DNA of 64,000 nucleotides from Desulfobacteraceae bacterium (lineage in GTDB: Bacteria > Desulfobacterota > DSM-4660 > Desulfatiglandales > Desulfatiglandaceae). The stretch is from contig JAERTK010000108.1 of the NCBI GenBank assembly GCA_016844935.1, forward strand, positions 1 to 64,000. Direction: 5' to 3'. Under the pieces are notes generated by a model. That model was not told the origin of the DNA and did not search any database. It saw nothing but the letters and a program-made list of their open reading frames with translations. A program made the translations under genes and the position numbers. Below are positions 55,589 through 63,220 of the stretch, one piece after another (position 1 is the stretch's first letter; the number at the start of each line of letters is the position of its first letter).

Positions 55589-56962
55589 ATGTCATTTGAT
55601 CAACTTGGCCTTCGAATCGAGCTGCTTAAAGGCGTTAAAGCAAAGGGTTACACCACACCCACCCCCATTCAGATCAAAGCCATTCCCGTTATCCTCAAGG
55701 GACGGGACATCCTTGCCCGCGCCCAGACCGGAACGGGAAAAACAGACGCATTTGCACTTCCCTTGGTTGAAATCCTGAGCCACGAAAAAGGCGAAAGGCG
55801 CTCGCCCCGTGCGCTGGTCCTGACCCCCACCCGGGAGCTGGCGCTTCAGGTGGGGGAGAGCATCAAGGCCTATGCGAGGCGGGTCTCCATGAGATGCACC
55901 GTGGTTCACGGCGGCGTTCGCATCAATCCGCAGATCGATCGATTGCGGCGCGGCATCGATGTCCTTGTGGCCACACCGGGTCGCCTGCTGGATCTTGCCG
56001 GCCAGAAGCATCTGAATCTCTCCCGCATAGAGTTCCTGGTTTTCGACGAGGCGGACAGGATGCTGGACCTGGGATTCAGCGAGGAGATCTCCGAAATCCT
56101 CGATCTCGTTCCGGTTGAACGCAGGACCATGCTGTTTTCCGCCACCTACACCCGAGAGATCCGGGATCTTGCCGGAAGAATGCTTCGGGATCCGGAACAT
56201 ATCGAGGTGACGCCAAAGGTTACAGCGGCGGAATCGGTCGTCCAGAAGGTACACCTGGTGGACCGGATAAATAAACGCGCGCTTCTTATCCACCTGATTA
56301 CCCGGGAACGCTGGAGTCGTGTACTGGTCTTTACCCGCACAAAATACGGGGCAAACAAACTCACGGAGAAGCTTGCAGCACAACGGATCAATGCCGCTGC
56401 CCTGCACGGCAACAAGAGTCAGTCTTTCCGAACACGTACCCTAAAAGCGTTCAAGAACGGTGAGATCCGCATCCTCGTGGCAACGGATGTGGCCGCAAGG
56501 GGGCTTGACATCAGCAATCTGCCCTATGTGGTCAATTATGACATGCCGAGCATCCCCGAGGATTATGTCCACCGCACCGGTCGCACCGGCCGCGCGGGTG
56601 TCAGTGGCATTGCCGTCTCCCTGGTCAGTGATGATGAAAAGCCTTATCTACAAGCCATTGAAAAACTATTGAAGCAGAAGATCCCGGTGGAAGAAGTTGA
56701 CGGCTATACGGTGGATAGAGATGTTCCGGATTTTGTTCTTTTTCGCCCCAACAACCCAGCCAGCGAAAAAAAGGCAGACAAGGCCATAAAAGAGCTGGTT
56801 GCCAAAAGGAATGCTGCAAAACAGCGATCGCAAACCCGTAAGGCAAAAGCGACAGGTTCCGGCAAACGCCTGGGACCGGAATCGAAATCTCGATCCGGCA
56901 GGAGAAACCCTAAGGCGGGAAAAAAAGCGTCCCGATCAGGATCGCGTTCCCCACAACATTAA
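55589..56962 (+). CDS. rhlE: DEAD-box RNA helicase, RhlE type
   Basis: The 457-residue ATP-dependent RNA helicase shows all core motifs: the Q motif region (YTTPTPIQIKAIP), motif I AQTGTGKTDA, Ia PTRELALQ, Ib VATPGRLLD, II DEADRMLD, III SATY (for SAT) and VI HRTGRTGRAG. The last 70 residues are a basic Arg/Lys/Ser-rich tail typical of RhlE proteins. It begins eight bases after the TerB-DsrE stop. It probably acts on ribosome assembly or RNA decay. Confidence 0.92.
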   Translation: MSFDQLGLRIELLKGVKAKGYTTPTPIQIKAIPVILKGRDILARAQTGTGKTDAFALPLVEILSHEKGERRSPRALVLTPTRELALQVGESIKAYARRVSMRCTVVHGGVRINPQIDRLRRGIDVLVATPGRLLDLAGQKHLNLSRIEFLVFDEADRMLDLGFSEEISEILDLVPVERRTMLFSATYTREIRDLAGRMLRDPEHIEVTPKVTAAESVVQKVHLVDRINKRALLIHLITRERWSRVLVFTRTKYGANKLTEKLAAQRINAAALHGNKSQSFRTRTLKAFKNGEIRILVATDVAARGLDISNLPYVVNYDMPSIPEDYVHRTGRTGRAGVSGIAVSLVSDDEKPYLQAIEKLLKQKIPVEEVDGYTVDRDVPDFVLFRPNNPASEKKADKAIKELVAKRNAAKQRSQTRKAKATGSGKRLGPESKSRSGRRNPKAGKKASRSGSRSPQH

Positions 56963-57007
56963 TGCAGGCGAATTTTTCCGATCTTCCATTGGAGGATAAC
57001 CGCGAAA

Positions 57008-57030
57008 GGGGTCAAATCTTTATCCTTGAC
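57008..57030. repeat. Left inverted repeat of the RAYT element
   Basis: Starts GGGGTCAAATCTTT. The 23 bases are the exact reverse complement of 58036-58058. It lies 31 bases before the transposase ATG. Confidence 0.9.
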
Positions 57031-57061
57031 GCTCTTGCCAATATGATTTATAGAAAATGAC

Positions 57062-58054
57062 ATGGCAAGACCACTACGCATCCAATTTCCTGGCGCCCTG
57101 TACCATATCACCAATCGGGGGAACGAGAGGAAGCCAATTTTCAAGGACGACACGGATCGCCGCAAGTTCCTGGGAATCCTTTCGGAATCAAACGCCATTT
57201 ATTCGACGCGGTTATACTGTTATGTCTTTATGTCAAACCACTGGCACTTTCTTTTGGAAACCCCGCTTGGAAATCTTAGCGAATTCATGCGCCATTTCAA
57301 TATCACTTACACGTCCGCTTTCAATCGGAGGCATCATCGCGTCGGGCACCTGTTCCAAGGGAGATATAAAAGTGTATTGGTTGATAAGTCGGAATACTTG
57401 ACAATGGTTTCCAGGTACATCCACCTGAATCCCGTGAAAGTCAAAAGAGTCGTCAAATTGCCGATTAAACAACAGCTCGATTATCTCTGGGGCTATCCCT
57501 GGAGCAGTCTTGCGGGAACGGTGTCCCCGAACAACCGCCTGGCGTTTGTCGAGTACCAAGTTGTTTTGGAGGAATATGGCGGAGACACGGAAAACGGTCG
57601 ATGTCGATACAAGGAACAGATTGTGGCGGATCTGACCGGCGGATTGCCGTATAAAGACAAGATCATCGGCCAATGCCTGCTCGGAGGCGACAAATTCGTC
57701 AACAAGATAAAGGCCACTTACCTGAAGGATAAGGATTACGACCGGGAGCGACCGGCTGTCGGCGAAGTTCGAAAATATCTTGCCCGCGATACAGTGCTCG
57801 ACGAAATTTACCGCACGACCGGCACGGACCTAAATGAAATACTATTTCGGCCTGGCCCGTTGCGTCAAATGGCCATGGACTTACTGTATCGCAAGGCCGG
57901 ATTGAACAACCCTGAGATCGGCAGGCTGATGAATATCGATTATAGTACGGTGAGTCAAGGCAGGAAGCGGTTTCGACAGCGCGTCTCGAAAGACCAAAGC
58001 ATCCTTGAGCTGTGGGAAAGAATTGAAGCAGAGCTGTCAAGGATAAAGATTTGA
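57062..58054 (+). CDS. REP-associated tyrosine transposase (TnpA_REP/RAYT, Y1 family)
   Basis: The 330-residue single-strand DNA endonuclease is related to IS200/IS605 TnpA. It begins MARPLRIQFPGALYHITNRG, as such proteins do, then has the metal-binding HUH motif MSNHWHFLLETP. LFQGRYKSVLVDK follows, with the catalytic Tyr region SRYIHLNPVK. The C-terminal third carries a helix-turn-helix (NNPEIGRLMNIDYSTVSQGR) found in longer family members. The stop codon lies inside the right inverted repeat, so the last residues RIKI are encoded by the repeat. It seems intact. Confidence 0.92.
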   Translation: MARPLRIQFPGALYHITNRGNERKPIFKDDTDRRKFLGILSESNAIYSTRLYCYVFMSNHWHFLLETPLGNLSEFMRHFNITYTSAFNRRHHRVGHLFQGRYKSVLVDKSEYLTMVSRYIHLNPVKVKRVVKLPIKQQLDYLWGYPWSSLAGTVSPNNRLAFVEYQVVLEEYGGDTENGRCRYKEQIVADLTGGLPYKDKIIGQCLLGGDKFVNKIKATYLKDKDYDRERPAVGEVRKYLARDTVLDEIYRTTGTDLNEILFRPGPLRQMAMDLLYRKAGLNNPEIGRLMNIDYSTVSQGRKRFRQRVSKDQSILELWERIEAELSRIKI

Positions 58055-58058
58055 CCCC
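58036..58058. repeat. Right inverted repeat of the RAYT element
   Basis: The exact reverse complement of 57008-57030, overlapping the transposase stop codon at 58052-58054. Confidence 0.9.
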
Positions 58059-58081
58059 ATGTCCATCAGGAAATACTTGCC

Positions 58082-59242
58082 TCAAAATCCCTGAAACAGG
58101 GCCGACACGGGAATAACCGACACGTCATCCATATTAAGATATTCGTTGCCACGGTAGAATAGAAAGCTTTTCACGGGACGTGTCGATTGTTCTTTGAAGT
58201 GGTGGAGGTTTCGAATATCCCTTTGTTGAGGCTTTCGAGTGTTTTTGATTTCAATGGCATGGATAAACCCGTCTGTTTCAAAAACCAGATCAATTTCGCG
58301 ACCTGCTCCGGATTTGTAATAGAAAAACTGATCTGTATCGATCCACCCGATTTTTCGTCTCTTTTCGAATTCCGCAATGACGAAATTCTCCAGAAGCTGC
58401 CCATCATTCATACGGACGGTGAGGCTTTCGATGATGCCATTATCGGCAAAATAGGTCTTGGCGGCTTTGATATGTCTTTTCGCAGGGCCGTACTGATATC
58501 CGTAGAGTTTGAAGGTGAGTTGCGACTGATGAAGACAGTTCAGGTATTTTTTGGTGGTGATATGACTTAAACCGGCCTCCCGCGCAAAGTTAGAGATTTC
58601 CAGATGGGAGCCTATGGATCGGGCTAGGTTGTGAAATATGGCCAGCAGTCCTTCCAGGTTTTCAATATTGGACAGTTGCATGAGATCCCGCGTAAAATAG
58701 GTGTCCCGGTAGTTTTTGAGAAGTTTCCGCTTTTCTTCCGCCTGCCGCAGCATGATGACTTCCGGGAACTGTCCATAGACAATCGCATCATCCAGAGCCC
58801 GGGCGGCATCCCTGATCGCGGGGGGAGTCAGTCTTTCAGAAAGTACATGGTGAGTGGGTCGTTGAAGCGATTCGCCCCAACAGGCGGTGGGTAGAGAGTA
58901 AAGAGTAATACGTCCCGCAAGCGTGTCCGCCGCAGCGTCCAGAAGTCCCAGGGAACTGGAACCTGTCATAATAAAACGGCACCCGTGGTTATCGATGGCA
59001 TACTTGACGGCGATGGTAAGTTTCGGCGATCTTTGAATCTCATCGATAATGGCCCTGTTTCCGAGGCTTTTAATAAAACCCTTGGGGTCCCTTTTGGCCC
59101 AGTCGAGATAATCAAGGTCATCCAGCGTGGCATGGGACCAATCCGGGAATAGATCTTTGACCAGCGTGCTTTTTCCCGCACGTCTGGGCCCCAGGATCAA
59201 GCCGCTTTTTTGCCCGTCTATTTGCATCCATCGCTTAAACAT
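58082..59242 (-). CDS. AAA-family ATPase with DUF4143 domain
   Basis: The 386-residue protein has Walker A ILGPRRAGKSTLVKD, Walker B RAIIDEIQRSP and sensor region FIMTGSSSLGLLD. The C-terminal DUF4143 part includes DLMQLSNIENLEGLL, YFADNGIIESLT and a nuclease-like GAGREIDLVFETDGFIHAIEIKN. Such proteins are very common in anaerobes and archaea as accessory genes; their role is unknown. The E/D-x-K residues in the last motif resemble a PD-(D/E)xK site. It is convergent with the RAYT element. Confidence 0.85.
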   Translation of the reverse strand: MFKRWMQIDGQKSGLILGPRRAGKSTLVKDLFPDWSHATLDDLDYLDWAKRDPKGFIKSLGNRAIIDEIQRSPKLTIAVKYAIDNHGCRFIMTGSSSLGLLDAAADTLAGRITLYSLPTACWGESLQRPTHHVLSERLTPPAIRDAARALDDAIVYGQFPEVIMLRQAEEKRKLLKNYRDTYFTRDLMQLSNIENLEGLLAIFHNLARSIGSHLEISNFAREAGLSHITTKKYLNCLHQSQLTFKLYGYQYGPAKRHIKAAKTYFADNGIIESLTVRMNDGQLLENFVIAEFEKRRKIGWIDTDQFFYYKSGAGREIDLVFETDGFIHAIEIKNTRKPQQRDIRNLHHFKEQSTRPVKSFLFYRGNEYLNMDDVSVIPVSALFQGF

Positions 59243-59310
59243 TGTTTCAATTTAACATGGATAGATTGAAAGTCAAGTATTAAAATGACAGGGCTTGAAT
59301 GATATCTGCA

Positions 59311-59337
59311 ATTCCGGGAACAGTATATTCTGTCCCC
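59311..59337. repeat. REP-type palindrome, family 2
   Basis: ATTCCGGGAACAGTATAT (59311-59328) matches the arm at 36351-36368 at 17 of 18 positions. Its right side, TTCTGTCCCC, completes an imperfect short palindrome. It lies in the 161-base gap between iorB and the ATPase gene. Confidence 0.6.
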
Positions 59338-59403
59338 AGAACTGCAAGAATTAGCCCTAAAAGACAAGCATCTTCCCACCAATGCCGGGATATGAATCAA
59401 CTG

Positions 59404-59958
59404 CTATGGCTGACCTCCAAATCCCGCATCAAAGACCTTGAGGTTGTTTTCCCTGAAACGAGCAGGGCTCACGCTGACGATGGTCTGCCGCAATTCTTCA
59501 TAGGTAAAGGGCTTGTTTTCTAATGAAGCAAAGGACCCCATGAGCGCCAGATTGGTGCTCATGGGGTTCCCTAGCGCCATGGCTGTTTTCTGTGCAGGGA
59601 AGGCGTGGTAGGTGATCCCCTGCTTTTCAATATACGGGATGACATCCTTCCTGGGAAATTCATCTTCTTCCGCGTTGACGTATATGCTTCCGCCGGGTGC
59701 CAGAAAAGGGAGATTGCGATAGGCTTCATTTTCCTCCAGGGCCAGCAGAAAAGAGGCTGTCTGCTCCCGTACCAGGCTGCTGGCCGCTGTTCCCAACTTG
59801 AGATGGGACACCACCGATCCCCCCCTCTGGGCCATGCCGTGGGTTTCGGCTCCCAGGGTTTGTAGCCCCTTATCCAGGGCCGTGCGGGCAAAAATCTTGG
59901 TCATGAAAAGGATCCCCTGCCCACCCAGACCACAGAATATCATATTTACGTTTTCCAT
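59404..59958 (-). CDS. iorB: Indolepyruvate:ferredoxin oxidoreductase, beta subunit
   Basis: The 184-residue subunit pairs with IorA to oxidise aryl-pyruvates to aryl-acetyl-CoA and CO2, reducing ferredoxin. It has the gamma-domain signature NMIFCGLGGQGILFMTKIFA and LGAETHGMAQRGGSVVSHL, the family marks. Its length matches IorB (about 190-200). It lies 54 bases downstream of iorA. This supports anaerobic breakdown of aromatic amino acids. Confidence 0.92.
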   Translation of the reverse strand: MENVNMIFCGLGGQGILFMTKIFARTALDKGLQTLGAETHGMAQRGGSVVSHLKLGTAASSLVREQTASFLLALEENEAYRNLPFLAPGGSIYVNAEEDEFPRKDVIPYIEKQGITYHAFPAQKTAMALGNPMSTNLALMGSFASLENKPFTYEELRQTIVSVSPARFRENNLKVFDAGFGGQP

Positions 59959-60012
59959 TATATTCCTCTCATCTTGGTGCTTTTTTTTTACACATTCCGC
60001 AATCCGTAATCA

Positions 60013-61887
60013 TCATTCCGCAATTACAATAGCTCCCGTGGGGCAGACCTGCAGGCAAACGCCGCACTGAACACACAGGGCCTGGTTGATGCTGGTCCGG
60101 CCTAAATCTTCATCTTTGTACAGGGCGGGACACTCAAACCGGTCATGGCAGAAGTTGCATTCGGTGCAGTCATCGGTAACCTCCACCGGTATGCGTTCTG
60201 GAACCGCTTCCGCCCGGTATGCGATGACACAAGGGTGCCGGGCGATAATGACCGCAATACCGCCATCGGGGGATTCCACATACTGGGTCGCCTGTTTCAT
60301 GAGCGCGCCCATGGTTTTGGTATCGTAGGGGTCCACTTCCTCGATAAAATCGATGCCGCAACCTTTGACCACCCGCTCCAGGGAGATGGCGTTGCCTTTG
60401 CTGCCGTCGGCCCGGATGCCGATGCCAGGGGTTGGCTGCATGCCGGTCATGGCGGTGATGAGGTTATCCAGGATGACCAGGATGAACCGGGCGTCGTTGT
60501 AAACGGCGTTTAAGAGCCCCGCGGTGCCAGAGTGGTAAAAGGTGGAGTCCCCGATGGTGGCCACAACCGGCTGTTCCACCCCGTCCTGTTTGTAGGCGTG
60601 GTAAAATCCCGATGCCATGGTGATGGCGGCACCCATATCGATGACCGTGTCCACGGCCCCCAGGTTCAGCCCCAGGGTATAGCAGCCGATGTCGGATGTG
60701 AAAATGGCTTTGGGCCGGGTTTTCCGAATGGTGAAGAATGAGGCCCGGTGGGGGCACCCTGCACAGAGGGTCGGTTTTCGGATGGGGAGATCCAGGCTCT
60801 GGACCAGTTGACCTACCCCGGAAGCCTCTTTTCCGGGGAAAGGTTTAATGTTCAGTTCATCAAGGATCCCTTTCAGGCAATTAAAAATCACCTGGGGTAG
60901 CAGTTCCCCTTGCGAAGGGACGTGTCCCGAGATGCGGCCCAGGACTTTCCGGTTGTCGCCCAGCAGATATTCAATGAGGGTGTCCGTCTCCTCCAGCACC
61001 AGTACTTTTTCGCAAGCCCCCATGAATTCGTCGGTGAGCCGTTTGGGAAGGGGGTAGGGGGCCCCCAGTTTCAACAGGGGGATATCGTTTCTCTCTTCAT
61101 CGGCTAGGATGTCCGAAATGGCGGCGAAGGGTACGCCACCCGCGATGATCCCTAGTGGATACTGTTTTCCCGGTTCCAGATTGTGGTGATTGATTTCTGA
61201 AAGGGTTGAAAATCGTTCTCCGATGGCATCCAGTTTTTTGTTCAGCTCTCCATGGAGTATGAACCGGAACCGCGGGGTCGCCGCCCACCGGCCCGGGTCT
61301 TTTTCAAAAGAGGCTTTTCGGGCCCCATATTTAATATGTTTGGCCTTAAGTGCGTCCCAGGAAAGGTTCTGACGGGCGTGGCAGACGCGAATGGCGGGTC
61401 TCAGGATGAAGGGAATACGGAATTCCTCCGACAGGTCCATGGCAAGGGAGGCCATGAGCCGGGCTTCCTCGGGGGTTGCCGGATCCAGAATGGGGATTTT
61501 GGCAAGGCGCGCCATGAATCGCGTATCCTGCTCGGTCTGGGAAGAATGGGGCCCCGGGTCGTCACAGGAAACGATGACCAGCCCGCCGACGGTTCCCATA
61601 TAGACGGCGCTCATGAGTGTGTCTGCCGCCACGTTGAGCCCCACCTGTTTCATGCAGCAGGCGGCTCTTTTTCCTGAGATGGCGGCGGCAAAAGCGTTGT
61701 CCAGGGCCACCTTTTCATTGGTGGACCATTCCACATAGGTGTTCAATCCTTCAGATTTTACCAGGCGGATTGCTTCGGGCAGTATCTCGGAACTGGGGGT
61801 TCCCGGATAGGAGGTCATCACCTGACATCCGGCCTCCATTAGCCCCAGGGCAATGGCGCCGTTTCCTAAAAAAATCTCCTGTTTCAT
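60013..61887 (-). CDS. iorA: Indolepyruvate:ferredoxin oxidoreductase, alpha subunit
   Basis: The 624-residue thiamine diphosphate enzyme is the catalytic subunit. The N-terminal pyruvate-binding domain starts FLGNGAIALGLMEAGCQVMTSYPGTP. The TPP-binding domain has CAGCPHRASFF, TSDIGCYTLG and GDSTFYHSGTAGLLNAVYN. The C-terminus carries two [4Fe-4S] motifs, CTECNFC...C and CVQCGVCLQVCPTGAI. Length and order match archaeal and bacterial IorA. It is 12 bases after the LarA-like gene, suggesting one operon. Confidence 0.94.
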   Translation of the reverse strand: MKQEIFLGNGAIALGLMEAGCQVMTSYPGTPSSEILPEAIRLVKSEGLNTYVEWSTNEKVALDNAFAAAISGKRAACCMKQVGLNVAADTLMSAVYMGTVGGLVIVSCDDPGPHSSQTEQDTRFMARLAKIPILDPATPEEARLMASLAMDLSEEFRIPFILRPAIRVCHARQNLSWDALKAKHIKYGARKASFEKDPGRWAATPRFRFILHGELNKKLDAIGERFSTLSEINHHNLEPGKQYPLGIIAGGVPFAAISDILADEERNDIPLLKLGAPYPLPKRLTDEFMGACEKVLVLEETDTLIEYLLGDNRKVLGRISGHVPSQGELLPQVIFNCLKGILDELNIKPFPGKEASGVGQLVQSLDLPIRKPTLCAGCPHRASFFTIRKTRPKAIFTSDIGCYTLGLNLGAVDTVIDMGAAITMASGFYHAYKQDGVEQPVVATIGDSTFYHSGTAGLLNAVYNDARFILVILDNLITAMTGMQPTPGIGIRADGSKGNAISLERVVKGCGIDFIEEVDPYDTKTMGALMKQATQYVESPDGGIAVIIARHPCVIAYRAEAVPERIPVEVTDDCTECNFCHDRFECPALYKDEDLGRTSINQALCVQCGVCLQVCPTGAIVIAE

Positions 61888-61899
61888 GTTAACTCCTAT

Positions 61900-63216
61900 T
61901 TAGAATTCATATAAACGGGTTAAAGACGGCATAAGGGGCAGCAGAAGTCCGCCCAGGGGAAATATATTTGCCGTGGCTTCGGGTTGCTTTTCCTGCTCTT
62001 GATTAACGGCCGCTTGCAGAGAAGGGGCATATTGAAATCCCAGTCGGTTTACAGAAGTTTCATCCAGATCCTCCGATACTAGGGTGATGCGCGTTCTTGA
62101 AGCGCACACCAGGGCGAAGAAAATGGCGCAGTTGAAATCGATGGCACCTTCCACCATAAGCCGGGCGCTTTTAAAAGCGTTTACCGCATAACGCCCCGTA
62201 TGTTCCGGTTGGGTTTCAAGAATGTTGTCAAATGACTGCAACATGGCATCGGGCATGCCATCCGGGCACCGGGCAAGCACGATGACCGCGCCCCCGGGTT
62301 TCGTGGTCATGAGGGAAGCGGGAATGACGGGTTTCATGATCTGGGGACCCTCGATGTAAGGATCGGCCGACACAAGGGTGACATCCGCCGCATCCTTCAT
62401 GTGAAAACCATAGCGCCGTTTGCTTTTTTCGATTCCCGCCAGGTGCGCGTTCTCAAAATGGCCGGCCACCACATCCACCACCCGCTCACGGGCATCGAAG
62501 ACGCAGTTGACAATAAAATTCAGTCCCGCCGCTTCCGCCATGCGGCAGACCTCCCGGTAGAAGGGATTGGTCTCCGTGTGACCGAGGACGCACCCCGGTT
62601 CAGGCGTATAATGAAAGTGGTGTTCGCTGATGGATGCAAAATCGGCGACCCCCGGAAAGAGGATCTTGCCCCCGCCACCGAACCCGTTCATGGGATGGGG
62701 GAAGATACTTCCGATGCCGATTTTCATCTGAGCCCTTGCCACAAAGGGGTCAATGGCCACCGTACCCCCCGTCAAGAGCTTTCCCACGGGGACCAGATTG
62801 TCTGCATGGCTGTCATGTTGAACCACCCGGTATTCTTGAAGAACACCCTTTCCCACCTTGGCCTCAAGGTCTTTCCGGGAGGCGAAGCGGTGTGTTCCCA
62901 GGGCCACCACGATGGTGATCCGTTCATGCGCGACCCCCGCCTCAAGAAGTTCGCCGAGAACGGGTGGCAGTATCCGGGCAACGGGTGTTGCACGGGCCGG
63001 GTCGTCCACCAGGATGGCCACGTCCATATCCTTTTTCACCATTTCGGAAAGGGCCGGGGTGCCTTCGGGCCTGGCCAGGGCCCTTTTTGTGAGATCACCC
63101 ACGGGCGCACCGTGCATGTCCTTTGTAAACCGGGGCTGTTCCTGAACGGTCCAGTCAGGAGGCAGGGTAAAGGTCTGCTTTTTTTCACCGCAATAGAGGA
63201 AGTGATCTTCTTTCAA
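61900..63216 (-). CDS. LarA-like (DUF2088, nickel-pincer racemase family) protein
   Basis: The 438-residue protein resembles lactate racemase LarA. Visible pieces are ILVDDPARATPVA (for DDxTRPTP), VVALGTHR, QHDSHADN and PHPMNGFGGGGKILFPG, which holds the His and the Lys that binds the cofactor in LarA. Another His-rich stretch is SEHHFHYTPEPGCVLGH. LarA relatives epimerise or racemise 2-hydroxy acids and sugars. The cofactor genes larB, larC and larE are not in the window. Placement 12 bases before iorA hints at a 2-hydroxy or 2-oxo acid substrate linked to amino-acid breakdown. Confidence 0.83.
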   Translation of the reverse strand: MKEDHFLYCGEKKQTFTLPPDWTVQEQPRFTKDMHGAPVGDLTKRALARPEGTPALSEMVKKDMDVAILVDDPARATPVARILPPVLGELLEAGVAHERITIVVALGTHRFASRKDLEAKVGKGVLQEYRVVQHDSHADNLVPVGKLLTGGTVAIDPFVARAQMKIGIGSIFPHPMNGFGGGGKILFPGVADFASISEHHFHYTPEPGCVLGHTETNPFYREVCRMAEAAGLNFIVNCVFDARERVVDVVAGHFENAHLAGIEKSKRRYGFHMKDAADVTLVSADPYIEGPQIMKPVIPASLMTTKPGGAVIVLARCPDGMPDAMLQSFDNILETQPEHTGRYAVNAFKSARLMVEGAIDFNCAIFFALVCASRTRITLVSEDLDETSVNRLGFQYAPSLQAAVNQEQEKQPEATANIFPLGGLLLPLMPSLTRLYEF

Positions 63217-63220
63217 ACGT

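Larger units (their letters stand above)
57008..58058 (+). mobile_element. REP-associated tyrosine transposase element with perfect terminal repeats
   Basis: The unit is one transposase gene between two perfect 23-base inverted repeats, about 1.05 kb in all. It sits between the rhlE and DUF4143 ATPase genes. No target duplication is evident, as expected for this class. Related but diverged repeats are at 35899-35959. Confidence 0.8.

Noticed and set aside
55592-56407. 271-codon minus-strand frame opposite rhlE
   Set aside because: Shadow of the helicase; composition is what antisense reading of this gene would give.
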